DNA from: Tribonema minus | Taxonomy: Eukaryota > Sar > Xanthophyceae > Tribonematales > Tribonemataceae | Length of the DNA: 64,000 bases | Direction: 5' to 3' | Assembly: GCA_017506865.1 (NCBI GenBank) | Contig: JAFCMP010000191.1 | Coordinates: forward strand, 28,981-92,980 | Shown: positions 34,101-43,038 of the stretch, piece by piece | How the letters are laid out: every line of letters starts with the position of its first letter | How positions within the stretch are numbered: the first letter of the stretch is position 1 | Program-made: the position numbers and the translations under genes | The notes under the pieces: generated by a model | The model's input: the letters and a program-made list of their open reading frames with translations, nothing else | Database searches by the model: none | Told to the model about the DNA's origin: nothing

Positions 34101-37100
34101 TATTTATAAAGGGTGTATGTGCTGCAAAGCCTGCTTTTGAAAGTACCTCAAAGGAGGCACACTTCGAAGTGCGTACACTTGACAGTACTGTAGATGCAAC
34201 TACAGACTTGTTCCTTCTGCATAATTTCTACCTATATGCACATGACAACACTCACTGCTACTGTCAAAGTAGTGATACGCCAGCCTGTTGGCACCAACCG
34301 CCCAGTATACTCGACAGTAGCCGCAGGTACAGTCCCTGCTGCAGAATACTACGTACTGTGGAGCAATATCATACTTCGCAGTAGCACTCACCGCTGCTGT
34401 CAAAGTAGTGGTACACCAGCCTGTCGGCGTCGCCGTCGAGGCTGCAACATCGCTTGCCTGCGGCAGCGACCGTAGGGCACCAACCGCAAGTCAGCTCACT
34501 CACAAGTCACGATACGAGTCTCAGCGTCCTTTGAGCTGTTGACTGTGAAAAACACATGCTATATATCATACTCCACCAAAGTTGCCGACGTCCATGCGCA
34601 CCTAGTCATCGGAGTGAGCAACAGCGCTGCTCGGCGCACCGCAAGTGAGTCCCACTCGAATTCCGACGTAGCAATGCCGCCCTCCCGGACGCTGACGTGC
34701 ACGGGGTGCGCAGCAGTTCTAGGTCATGCGGCCGCACGTGGTGCGTCAACTTCGCTGCCGCCTCGTACGCCGAGCAAGCTCATACGGCAAGCTCGTACGG
34801 CCGCATGACCTGGAACTGCTGTTGGAGCACGTATGGGTATGTACGCTCGCAGGTATGTGGTGCATCAACTTCAACTGACGGCGCCGCCGAGCGCTTCCAT
34901 CGCTCGACGCAACAGAGGCAGGCGAGCCGACGCAGCAAGCAGCAGAACACGGGGCTTCAAGGTCGTACAGCAGTTCAAGACATTCGGCAAGCAGCAGTGC
35001 TCACCGTTGTCGCGCCCCGCGACAAAGCCGGCCGGCGGCCGCTGCGTCTTCTGCGCGTGCTCCGCGCCGCAGTTGAGGTTGAGCTCGCCGTCTGTGCCGG
35101 CATTGCGGACCTGCGCGCAGCAGCAGCAGCGTCAGCAGCGCTCAGCAGCTGCGCTTTGACTCGCTTCAGAAGCGGCCCATGAGTGAGTAAGTGAGTGAGG
35201 TTGAGCTCGCCGTCCGTGCCGTCATTGCGGACCTGCGCGCAGCATCAGCAGCGTCAGCAGCGCTCAGCAGCTGCGACTCGACTCGCTTCAGAAGCGGCCC
35301 ATGAGTGAGTGAGTGAGTGAGGTTGAGCTCGCCTTCCGTGCCGTCATTGCGGACCTGCGCGCAGCAGCAGCAGCGTCAGCAGCGCTCAGCAGCTGCGACT
35401 CGACTCGCTTCTGAAGCGGCCCATGAGTGAGTGAGTGAGTGAGGTTGAGCTCGCCGTCCGTGCCGTCGTTGCGGACCTGCGCGCAGCGGCAGCAGCGCTC
35501 AGCAGCTGTGACTCGACTCGCTTCAGAAGCTGCACATGAGTAAGTGAGTGAGGCTAAAAGGGCGAGGACAGCGCTCAGCGCCGCAGTGCCGCCATCCAGC
35601 ACAGATGGGCACTGTTCCGCAAGGCAACCTCAACTCAGGCAGTCGTGTCCGGCACTCGTGTTCGCAGCTGTGACTCGACTCGCCTCAGAAGCGGCTCATG
35701 AGTGAGTGAGTGAGTGAGTGAGGCTGAAAGGGTGAGGGCAGTGCTCAGCGCCGCAGCAAGCCTGAACAATGGGACGGTGTACTGCAAGAACACGCTGCCC
35801 TCTCCACGAGCAGCCTCGCCTTGCAGTCGAGCCGAACCTACGATGAGGGTAGGCAAAATTCCAATGAAATGGGATGCACACGGCAAAAGGCCAGTTGCTC
35901 ACCCGCTTCAAGATAAACGCGGCGCTGAACCGGACCGGATGTACTCCAACATAATCAGGCACCTTGAGGTACACTGTATGTATACTGCAAAATGATGCCG
36001 CATCCTGCGCGCGCGCGCTGAGCCTCACCTCGCAGTCGAGCTGTCCGTCGCACGCCGCTTCACAACAAACGCGGCGCTAAACCAGACATGATGTGCTTCA
36101 AAACAATCCAACATCTTGAGGTACGACGCACAAATACTGCGAAATGATGCCGCCGACTGCGCATGCGCGCGGCCTCACCTCGCAGTCGAGCTGGCCCTCG
36201 CACGCCGCCACGGCGTCGCGCAGCATCGCCACCTGCGGAGCGTCGCCGCGCAGCACGGACCATCGTTATGTTGCGCGCATCATCATCTGTGGTCGTTGAA
36301 TCAAAGCGCGCGGCATCGCGCGCTCACGTGCGCTGCAAGGCTCAGCGCTTCAGTGCAGCTTCGCGGTGCATCGTGCACTATGGGTGAGCGCCTTCTGCAG
36401 TGTAGGGATGTTGCACAGGCGTCGCGCGCAGCGAGACCACGGCCGCTCCTCCCGACCGTGAAGAGTCTGGCGGATGCTACGTCAACTGTGTGGACGCCAA
36501 GTGTCGATGAGGCCATGTTTGCTGATCAGCAACAATGTCATCGTGGATCCTGCTTCAAATCCGCCGTCTCCCGTCACCGTCGCGATACAAATGTGGGACG
36601 CGACATGATGGTGGGTGACGCTGTGCGTGCATGAACGAAAAATGGGATAAATGTTGTTGAGGTTCGCGCTGGCAGGACAACCGCGTAGTTCAACTATCAT
36701 ACGACACAAGAGAGCACACAACTTCAACTTCAACTCGGCGCCCTGATGCCTCTGACAAAACCGTGTCCGCAAGCACGGAAGCTGCCACAACACGTGGCGC
36801 GTGTCATCGCTGCGACGGACTGACGCATCGATATTGATGAAGTTGAAGTTGCTGCCCGCGTGGTCAAAAGCGCCCCTTGCGGTGAGCTCGGGGGTGGCAT
36901 GGTACAAAAAGAAAGGCGCCTGTGGTCGAAATCGAATTGCCGCCGCAACTGCTAGCGTCAATGATCTTATGCAATAGAGCGCTGACGCCGCAGCAGCTCG
37001 CGGCGCAGGCGCCGCCGCCCGTCGCCACGGCGCATAGCCTTCGGAGCGCTGACGCTGCTCGATGCGCAACGGCTGTAGCCGCCACGCTGATGCTCCACTG

Positions 37101-40100
37101 ATGCTGCTGTTTCAGCCAGGAGCGCGCACACCGTCCGGGGTGCTCGCTACAGAGGTGCTGCATACTACTTCAAGTGGTATCTACGCGCGAAACGTCTCAC
37201 CGCGGCGGATGCACGCGGCGCCGCCGCCGCCGTTGCGGGGCGCGGCACAAGGCGCGCTGCATACTACACGCGTACATTTCGCAGCGGCTGATGCGCGACG
37301 CAGCCGCTACCGCAGCAGCGATCCTCAACTTGCCTTCTTGGCGCCCACGCTACCGCAGCGGGCACCAGGTGCGCTGTATACTACACTCGTTACATCACAC
37401 TCCATCCACTCGTACATCGCCCCGCGGCGGATGTACGCGCTGCGGCCGTTGCCGCAACGGCAGCCGTGCGACTCGCCTCCTTGGCGCCCACGCTACTGCA
37501 GCGGGTATGAGGTACATCGTATACTACACTCGTACATTAAACTTGCACTAATTACATCTTGCCGATGCGGACATGCGCGGCGCCGCCGCCGCCGCTACCG
37601 CAGCAGCGCTCCTCGGCTCGCCTTCTTGGCCCCCACGCCGTTGGCGGGGTCCACATACACGGAGTGCGCACACCAACGGGGTGCTCGCTACGAGGTGCTA
37701 CATTCGCTTCATCTTGCCGCGGTGGAAATACGCGCCGCCGCGCCGCCGTCACTACCGCAGCAGCGCTAAACTCGCCTTCTTGGCGCCCACGCCGTTGGCG
37801 GCGTCCACGTACAGCGTCGTCGGTCCCGCCTCGCTGCCGCCGATGCCGAACCACCCGCGCGAGTTGCGCCGCGCGAGCGTCGCGTCGTCCACCGCGTCCG
37901 CGAGCTGGTCAAAGCGCGTCAGCAGATGAGGTTGAGAACTCTGGTTCTGTTTTAAACGAATCGCAGTTGGCGAGCTGGGTCAAAGAAGCGCGTCGCACAC
38001 GGGGCGCGTCTAGGTAGGTCAGCAAACGAAGTTGAAGATGTTGATTCCTTACTTGTGGAAATGAAATGCAGTCGTCGCGTCGTCCACCGCGTCCGCGAGC
38101 TGGGTCAAGGAAGTGCGTCACCGCCGCGGCCGCGAGTGCAAGTTGTGGCCCAGGTTGACGGCATCTGTGAGCTGCACATGCACTTTGACACAGTGAAAAT
38201 GTGAGTAACTGAGTCAGTTTATTCCGCATTTGTGGTTTGTACCATATGGCGGAGACCTTCCTTGATGTCCGTGCCGCACACGGGGTGCAGGCAGGTTGTG
38301 ACGCGGCCGTTCAGCCAGATGAGCGGCGCAGCGCCCTGAACATTTGAGGTACATGGGCAAGCGGGTGAGACCGACTGACAACGCGCAGAGCGCCCCTGGG
38401 GTACCGACTTATGGCAGTCACGGCGGTTGCGAACACCACGCACGCACCTCCGCGAACGCCGACGCGACCATCTTGAAGTAGCCGCCCTCGCCGCTATGGC
38501 GAGACATTTGCTGTGTTGTTTGTGCCCTGCCTGCTAACCCTAACCCTAACCATAACCCTAACCATAACCCTAACCCTAACCCTGTACAAACCACGCACCT
38601 CCGCGAACGCCGGCGCGACCATCTTGAAGTACCGGCTCACGGCAGTTACGGCAGTTACTCACCTCTGCGAACGCCGACGCGACCATCTTGAAGTAGCCGC
38701 CCTCGCCGCGCCACTCCGCGCGCCCCCAGTATGGCCCCCCACCGCGCTCCGCGTTCGCCATGCGCACGCAGTGGTGCAGCTGCGGCGTCGTCAGCTCGCC
38801 GAGGTCGCGCGCGGCGCCGCCGAGCAGCGCCACGCCCTCCTCCGCGAGCGCCTGCGCGTGTGGAGCGTGAGTCACCGGATTTTTGAGGCTGCAAACGAAT
38901 CGCGTGGAGGCGCCAGCGCAACACACGGCATATTTGGGCCCAGTCGGGTTGCGTACAGCGCGGTGATGTGTGTCACGCGCGGTGCCGCCGAGCAGCGCCA
39001 CGCCCTCCTCCGCGAGCGCCTGCGCACGCGGCGCGACGTGAGGGCTGCTGTCGACCACATACTCCAAAGCATAGAGTTATGAGCCGGTCCCCCAAACCGT
39101 CTGAATTGCAGCCGGGGTAGCTCACCGACCGTCTAAGCCGTCTAAGACGGAACTTGGTGAGTGCTACCGTCTTTGACCGTCTTTGCCGTCTTAGCCGGTT
39201 GAGCCGGTCAGCCAGCTTATCAATCAGAAGCGAATTAACCCCTTTCGCCTACCCCGATCAGCGAAGCACGCTACCAATCCCCCATGCTGCATGCATCCTG
39301 CTCACAAGAGCATCAAAAAACCAAAGTTAGTTCAACTTTTAAACTTCAACTTCCAGTTGAAAAAAGAGTTGTGGAGCTTTGAATGAGCTTGTGCTTGCTT
39401 GCTACCAGCGGCGGCGGCATCAGCATTCGTGCCTTCACATCATACGTGAGCCACATGACTGCTGCTGCATGATATAAGCCGTGCCAGCCATTTCTGAAAA
39501 AGCCGGAAAAGACGGTCCCTCGAGATTCCGTCTTTTCGGCTGCGCCGACTAGCCGGAGCCGAGCCGGTTCAGACGGTTCCGGCTCATAACTCTACCAAAG
39601 CACCGTTGCGGTCAGCTCGCCGGGCACATCCGCCAGCGCCTGCACGCGCGGCGCGCGTCACCTCTGGGCCGCACATCAGTGGCAAACAGCGCCGCGACGA
39701 TGAGTGCGCACGTCCCGCGGGTGCGACGACACACGGTGCGGCGCGTAGCACCTGCGCGGCGGTGTTACAGCGCGCCCAGCCCCGCTCGCGCGTCTGCAGC
39801 CGATGCGCACGTACTACATGCCCCATGCCGCGAGCGCCCGCGGCGTGCGCACGCGGCCGACGCAGCAGGCCTCGCCGCCTCAGGCCGGACGCGACCCGAG
39901 CATCCACTGCCGCCGCACAAGCGCGGGGCGCTGTCGCCGCGTGAGCGCCCACACCTGTGCCGCAGTGCTCCGACCCTTGAGGCACACATACATACATACG
40001 TCCGTAGGCTGAATGGACAGGGGGCGCCGCCAGCTGCTGTGAGCGAAGTCGATGCCGTCGCCGAGCGAGGGCGGGGAGCCGTGCGCCGCAGTGCTCCGAC

Positions 40101-41548
40101 CCAGAGCCATACATGCACGTATACTACGCAGTACCTACATACCCACCTGCAGGTGCGGCCCGCTGGCGCGCGTGTCGCGCGCGATCAGCACCTCCGGCCC
40201 GCGCGCCCCCTGCGCCGCGTCCCCCTCCCCCCCCCCATTGAGCCGCCCGAAGAACGGCGGCATCTTGCACGTCGTCTGCTCCGACAGCGGCAGCGGTATG
40301 CCCTCGCGCGCGGCGATGGCGGCGATGACCTGGCGGCGCGGGCGATGTGGCAGCGCTCAGTGGCAATTTCTTAATTATTGTCTTCAAGATGACGTTTCAC
40401 CTTCAGTGGGTTAGTGTCATCTTGAGGGTGACTCAGTTTTACCTTCACTGCAGTCATACGCGCTACGTACTTCATTATGTGTGCTCCGACAGTCGGTGCG
40501 GCAGCACGTACAAGCAGCAGTGCCCTAGCGATGCGACAGTTATCGGTGGGGACTCACAAACGCCAGTCGGTGCGGCGGCGCGTTCGCCAGCTCCTCCGCG
40601 GCGGTAGTATGACTCAATGACTCATCACGCAGCAGAGTCCTGGAGGCGCGCAGCAGCACGCTCAGCGGCGGCGATGTACAAACGCCGGACTGTGTCGCCG
40701 GTCGGTGCGGCCGCACGTACAAGCAGCAGTGCCCTAGAGGTGCGGCAGTTGAGTGGCGGGGACTCACAAACGCCAGACAGTGCGGCGGCGCACTGGCCGT
40801 CTCCTCCGCGGCGGCACTATGACTCAATGACTCAATGACTCATCACGCAGCTGTGTCCGAGCGGTGCGCTCACAACTCATCACGCAGCTGTGCCCTAGAG
40901 GCGCGGCATTTGAGCGGCGGGGACTCACAAACGCCAGACGGTGCGGCGGCGCGTTCGCCAGCTCCGCAATGACTCGACTCATCACGTCCTCAATGACTCG
41001 ACTCATCACGCAGCAGTACCCCTAGAGGCGCGGCAGTGAAGCGGCGGGGACTCACAAACGCCAGGCGGTGCGGCGGCGCGTTCGCCAGCTCCTCCGCGGC
41101 AGTACTATGACTCAATGACTCAATGACTCAACTCATCACGCAGCAGTACCCTAGAGGCGCGGCGGTTGAGCGGTGGGGATGGACTCACAAACGCCAGGCG
41201 GTGCGGCGGCGCGTTCGCCAGCTCCTCCGCGGCGCCCTCCCACGCGCGCTCCAGCATCCCGCCGCCCGGGTCCACGAGCTTGACGCCGTTGTCGCCCGCG
41301 GCGTTGTGCGACGCCGTCACCGCAATGCCCACCGCCATCCCCGTCTTCATGCTGCGCAGCGCCGCCAGCATGCCCATGCGCAGCAGCGTGGACTCCAGCA
41401 GCTCCGCCGCGTCCCTGAAGCCCGCGGTGCCGTAGGCCAGGCGCTTGTCCGGGTTGGGGAACTTGAGCGCCGCGGGGGTGACGCCGGGGTAGAGGCGGTC
41501 TATGGTGCTCGCGGAGGGCGCTGCCTGGCCCACTGCGCGCGTGTGCAT
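25121..41548 (-). CDS. AGM1: Phosphoacetylglucosamine mutase (13 exons)
   Basis: Gene-level entry. This is an alpha-D-phosphohexomutase that converts GlcNAc-6-phosphate to GlcNAc-1-phosphate in the cytosolic UDP-GlcNAc pathway. The exons join in consistent phase to about 618 residues or slightly more. All four family loops are present: catalytic serine loop TASHN (Ser80), metal loop DGDADR (348-353), sugar-binding loop FEANGHG in exon 9, and phosphate-binding loop RPSGTED (589-595). Family signatures [26 protein letters not shown] and [10 protein letters not shown] are in the expected order, which distinguishes AGM1 from other phosphoglucomutases. The protein is somewhat longer than the usual 540 or so residues because of inserts in exons 2 and 10. 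The ATG at 41548 is chosen because it sits just before the first conserved block; an in-frame ATG at 41608 adds 20 residues. Introns total most of the 16 kb and consist largely of exon-edge copies. Confidence 0.96.
25172..25315 (-). CDS. AGM1: AGM1 exon 13 with phosphate-binding loop
   Basis: 48 codons: [55 protein letters not shown] is the C-terminal phosphate-binding loop. Either a GTGCGT donor leads to an unseen last exon, or the frame reads on 16 more codons to a stop at 25121-25123. I cannot decide between these. Confidence 0.93.
25430..25720 (-). repeat. Two copies of AGM1 exon 13 acceptor and start
   Basis: Units at about 25440-25500 and 25650-25720 repeat the CAG acceptor and the sequence for [10 protein letters not shown]. 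Confidence 0.88.
25795..26600 (-). repeat. Five copies of AGM1 exon 12 end
   Basis: The unit is about 180 bp. Each repeats the [13 protein letters not shown] to PPNLQ region. The two copies nearest the exon (26521, 26342) keep a CTGCAG/GT donor; the three distant ones have lost it. Confidence 0.92.
26703..26783 (-). CDS. AGM1: AGM1 exon 12
   Basis: 27 codons: [20 protein letters not shown] then LAPPNLQ. Acceptor CTGCAG, donor GTATGT, phase 0. Corresponds to the DR-V-T-A-E segment before domain 4. Confidence 0.92.
27285..27580 (-). repeat. Three copies of AGM1 exon 11 end with donor
   Basis: Units near 27290, 27395 and 27545 repeat YADLPSRQ and the GTGCGC donor. Confidence 0.88.
27700..27810 (-). 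CDS. AGM1: AGM1 exon 11
   Basis: 37 codons: [37 protein letters not shown]. Acceptor CCGCAG, donor GTGCGC, phase 0. Matches the VGDALSDMLL and W-Y-DLP-R blocks of AGM1. Confidence 0.95.
27795..28440 (-). repeat. Copies of AGM1 exon 11 start and preceding intron
   Basis: Units of about 150-200 bp share a CGCCGACAGCCTGCGGC-like core, short TTAGGG-like tracts and a block reading GAGTAGATGGTTTTCTTGCG. Confidence 0.78.
28441..28930. other. AGM1 intron remainder
   Basis: Unique-looking sequence with no exon between the exon 11 array and exon 10. It includes CAAGTCAGCAAGTCAAGTCA-type short direct repeats at 28415-28447. Confidence 0.5.
28931..29056 (-). CDS. AGM1: AGM1 exon 10
   Basis: 42 codons, phase 0. 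A basic/Gln-rich start ([15 protein letters not shown]) precedes [17 protein letters not shown], which joins exon 11 to give the [12 protein letters not shown] motif. Acceptor CTGCAG, donor GTGGGC. Confidence 0.88.
29185..29460 (-). repeat. Two copies of AGM1 exon 10 acceptor and start
   Basis: The unit is about 195 bp. Both keep the sequence for [17 protein letters not shown]; the nearer one keeps CTGCAG. Confidence 0.92.
29461..30369. other. AGM1 intron 9, central part
   Basis: No exon recognised. It contains ACTTCAA motifs and CCG runs near 29785-29815. Confidence 0.5.
30370..31575 (-). repeat. About seven copies of AGM1 exon 9 end with donor
   Basis: The unit is about 150 bp. Copies near 31490, 31340, 31190, 31040, 30850, 30645 and 30380 repeat [16 protein letters not shown] with a GTGAGG-type donor. 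Distant copies are more decayed and carry C runs and CCCTAA tracts (30718-30743). Confidence 0.93.
31638..31775 (-). CDS. AGM1: AGM1 exon 9 with sugar-binding loop
   Basis: 46 codons, phase 0. [20 protein letters not shown] and [20 protein letters not shown]; the FEANGHG loop selects GlcNAc substrates. Donor GTGAGG. Confidence 0.96.
31925..32010 (-). repeat. Copy of AGM1 exon 9 acceptor and start
   Basis: Repeats the sequence for [18 protein letters not shown] with the CAG acceptor, about 210 bp upstream of the real exon on the coding strand. Confidence 0.92.
32295..32835 (-). repeat. Four copies of AGM1 exon 8 end with donor
   Basis: The unit is about 160 bp. Each repeats [16 protein letters not shown] and the GTCAGC-like donor, at about 32780, 32610, 32450 and 32305. 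Confidence 0.92.
32926..33092 (-). CDS. AGM1: AGM1 exon 8
   Basis: Phase 1 in, phase 0 out. [20 protein letters not shown] and [25 protein letters not shown] and [10 protein letters not shown] are family signatures. Donor GTCAGC. Confidence 0.95.
33220..33990 (-). repeat. Four copies of AGM1 exon 8 acceptor and start
   Basis: Copies near 33230, 33360-33445, 33620 and 33945 repeat the acceptor and [20 protein letters not shown] to varying lengths; the one at 33360 is longest. Confidence 0.9.
34245..34300 (-). repeat. Copy of AGM1 exon 7 end with donor
   Basis: Repeats the sequence for [10 protein letters not shown] followed by a GTGAGT-type donor, about 140 bp past the real junction. Confidence 0.82.
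34392..34457 (-). CDS. AGM1: AGM1 exon 7 with metal-binding loop
   Basis: Phase 1 in and out. [20 protein letters not shown] includes DGDADR, whose three aspartates coordinate Mg2+. Acceptor CCGCAG, donor GTGAGT. Confidence 0.95.
34458..35004. other. AGM1 intron 6
   Basis: No exon recognised. Around 34720-34815 there is an imperfect inverted repeat built on GTCATGCGGCCGCACG and its complement. Confidence 0.5.
35005..35110 (-). CDS. AGM1: AGM1 exon 6
   Basis: [20 protein letters not shown] then [15 protein letters not shown]; phase 0 in, phase 1 out (donor GTGAGC). The LN-CGA-H-QK-Q-P segment is diagnostic of AGM1. Confidence 0.94.
35165..35720 (-). repeat. Tandem copies of AGM1 exon 6 acceptor and start
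   Basis: Three strong 125-bp units plus decayed ones. Each has [12 protein letters not shown], the acceptor GCGCAG and an intron block with GAGTGAGTGAGTGAG. They are highly similar to each other, so probably recent. Confidence 0.95.
35805..36062 (-). repeat. Copies of AGM1 exon 5 end with donor
   Basis: Copies at about 36028-36062 and 35806-35835 repeat the sequence for ACEGQLDCE; the nearer one keeps GTGAGG. Confidence 0.82.
36179..36232 (-). CDS. AGM1: AGM1 exon 5, short
   Basis: 18 codons: [18 protein letters not shown]. Acceptor CCGCAG, donor GTGAGG, phase 0 both sides. It bridges directly to VRN in the next exon as expected for AGM1. Confidence 0.88.
36233..37180. other. AGM1 intron 4, proximal part
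   Basis: No exon or element recognised. Confidence 0.5.
37190..37660 (-). repeat. Copies of AGM1 exon 4 end with GC donor
   Basis: Units of about 140 bp at 37612, 37478 and 37335 repeat NGVGAKK with GCGAGC, GCGAGT and GCAAGT respectively at the junction. Confidence 0.88.
37776..37904 (-). CDS. AGM1: AGM1 exon 4, GC donor
   Basis: 43 codons, acceptor CCCAG-type, phase 0. Ends [15 protein letters not shown] followed by GCGAGT, a GC-AG intron donor. Intronic copies of the same junction also carry GCGAGT or GCAAGT, supporting this boundary. Confidence 0.9.
37955..38130 (-). repeat. Two copies of AGM1 exon 4 acceptor and start
   Basis: Units near 37970 and 38085 repeat TTGACCCAG and the sequence for LADAVDDAT; the farther copy is the better preserved. 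Confidence 0.9.
38445..38635 (-). repeat. Two copies of AGM1 exon 3 end with donor, flanking telomere-like tract
   Basis: Copies at 38588-38632 and 38448-38494 repeat [32 protein letters not shown] tract lies between them at 38528-38583. Confidence 0.88.
38663..38851 (-). CDS. AGM1: AGM1 exon 3
   Basis: 63 codons, acceptor GCGCAG, donor GTGAGT, phase 0. [33 protein letters not shown] and [13 protein letters not shown] match the TTPQLH region of the family. Confidence 0.94.
38980..39660 (-). repeat. Two copies of AGM1 exon 3 acceptor and start, split by a transposon
   Basis: Copies at 38980-39040 and 39603-39660 repeat CGCAG and the sequence for [12 protein letters not shown] or a diverged version. 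The hAT-like element separates them. Confidence 0.8.
39072..39594. mobile_element. Non-autonomous hAT-like element (MITE), 523 bp
   Basis: The ends are perfect 16-bp inverted repeats, TAGAGTTATGAGCCGG, followed on both sides by a shared AACCGTCTGAA block after a short offset. Flanking 8-bp direct repeats CCAAAGCA (39064-39071 and 39595-39602) are a perfect target-site duplication. Eight base pairs and a TAGAG-type terminus fit the hAT superfamily. Subterminal GACGGT/CCGTCTT motifs recur in both orientations, as expected for transposase binding sites. There is no transposase frame. It sits in AGM1 intron 2. Confidence 0.92.
39661..40146. other. AGM1 intron 2, distal part
   Basis: Contains short direct repeats around GCCGCAGTGCTCCGACCC and ACATACATACGT (39958-40145), probably decayed exon 2 edge copies. 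No exon. Confidence 0.5.
40147..40329 (-). CDS. AGM1: AGM1 exon 2
   Basis: 61 codons, acceptor CGCCAG, donor GTGGGT, phase 0. Reads [14 protein letters not shown], a Gly-rich insert, then [18 protein letters not shown], the conserved RDTR-S-PHL segment of domain 1. Confidence 0.94.
40545..41105 (-). repeat. Four copies of AGM1 exon 1 end with donor
   Basis: The unit is about 125-210 bp, at 41048, 40920, 40762 and 40549. Each repeats [14 protein letters not shown] with a GTGAGT donor intact, plus an intron block rich in TGAGTCAT. All four donors are retained. Confidence 0.94.
41189..41548 (-). CDS. AGM1: AGM1 exon 1 with catalytic serine loop
   Basis: 120 codons, donor GTGAGT, phase 0. Contains [30 protein letters not shown] and the ending [10 protein letters not shown]. 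Ser80 in TASHN is the phosphorylated catalytic residue of the family. Confidence 0.95.
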
Positions 41549-42651
41549 GAGGGGGCGATTCGAGTCTGGTCCGTTAGAGGCAGTGGGGATCAGGAGTTGC
41601 AGCTGCATTTGGTGGCACGAAGGGCACCGAAAGTTGGCGGGCCCGGTGAGCTTGGTGACAAAACGCGCAGAGTAACAAAGGCTAGCTACACAGAGGAGGT
41701 GAAAGGTGAGTTGCAAATTGAAGTGACTTGCATCCTGAAAGATGCCAGACTGACATCAGCATCCATGCCAGAAGACGATTCACAGTACAAAGTACTGCTC
41801 GGCGGCCGCTGACACTAGTCCCTCAGTTGACTATGCATGACGGGCGTCAACATACACAGGGAACCTGGCGAGATTCAATCATCAGGCGCTTCTCTCTGGG
41901 GCGGTGCGGCGAATTGGATCCTGCAGCGTGAGAGTTGCAACTGTACCACAACATGCATCTGCAAAGTGCCTGATCCATGGCTGCGAGGTGACGGTGTGGA
42001 TTGAAGAACATGCTTCGCCGGGCTTCAATTACATCCAGGCTCCGTCTCCAGATGAAACGTGCACCTCGAAAGCTCCTTTGCACATATGGCAGCACGTGAA
42101 ACGATGACTCTGCTGCAGGCAACTTGAGCACTCACTGTTTGCTGGACTCGCGCGTCACCCTGCTCCCTGCTCCGCTCCTCTGTGGACAAGATCAGCGATT
42201 ATCTCCCCTTACATACCCTATATGAGCTGGCGAAACGGTTTTGAAGAGCAACACGCTGAGAGACGCTGCGTTACTGCTGTATTGTACTGTGAGCGCATAG
42301 GAGCAAGCTTGCTGATTTGTGGCACTTGTAGTCTCAAGACCTCCCTGCTGAAGGTGCTCGGGCTCGTTCAGCTAGACTCCTGAGCAAAACTTCGAAATAA
42401 CAAAGCATGATGAGCTAGGCGATCATGAAGTTAGCGCATGGTCCACTGCCTGTCTTGGGCTTACAAGCGGGTTCCTGCTGCTGCTGCACCTAGCTCAAGG
42501 CTCTCGAAAGGCCCGAGGCGCAGAGGTGCAAGTCCTCCAACCCGGGTGCAGCAGCAGCACCAGCAACGTACCAAAGACCTGAGAGTTGACGTGGCTGCCA
42601 ATTCCAAAGAAAGGCGCTGTCCACCCAATAGCACTTCAACACCACCATTCC
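41549..42651. promoter_or_regulatory. Divergent intergenic region between AGM1 and cyclase
   Basis: Start codons at 41548 (minus) and 42652 (plus) face away from each other. The roughly 1.1 kb between them has no supported exon and probably holds both promoters. An AT-rich CCCTATATGAG at about 42216 is a possible core element, but nothing conclusive is visible. Confidence 0.5.
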
Positions 42652-43038
42652 ATGTTGACTGTGGACTCCTATAGCATGCGCCAAGCCAGGCTGCCGGCAC
42701 TGCAGAGCGTCTGCAGCGCCGACGAGCAGCAGGGGGAAGGGGACGCTCGGTCTGCGCCTCAACAGTGGCTGCCGCCTTCAAGTCCGCAGCTCCAGGCCGC
42801 TGCTCACGTGTCGCCACGGGCACTGCCGAGCGGCAGCACTGCTTGCGATGCTTACTGCTCAACAAGCACCGATCCGGGAGAGGAGCGCGACAAGATGCAT
42901 AGCACTCTGGAGCAGAAGGCGGCGCACGAGAGCCTTCCCAGTGGCGGCAAGCTGCAGCGGGTGACGGTGGCGATTCCCAGTTTGGATGCGCCGCCGCCGC
43001 AGAGGCACAATCTGCTGCCTGTGGACAGCGCCATGAAG
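42652..43038 (+). CDS. Cyclase exon 1
   Basis: 129 codons from ATG (MLTVDSYSMRQARLPALQSV), donor GTGGGT, phase 0. Hydrophilic, Ser/Gln-rich, disordered-looking; ends LLPVDSAMK. The exon could extend upstream in frame to about 42586. Confidence 0.72.

Noticed and set aside
38528-38583. Chromosome end
   Set aside because: CCCTAA tracts occur at many interior points within introns of genes that continue on both sides.
25172-41548. Ordinary phosphoglucomutase or phosphomannomutase
   Set aside because: [22 protein letters not shown] and CGA-H-QK-Q signatures specify the acetylglucosamine mutase subfamily.
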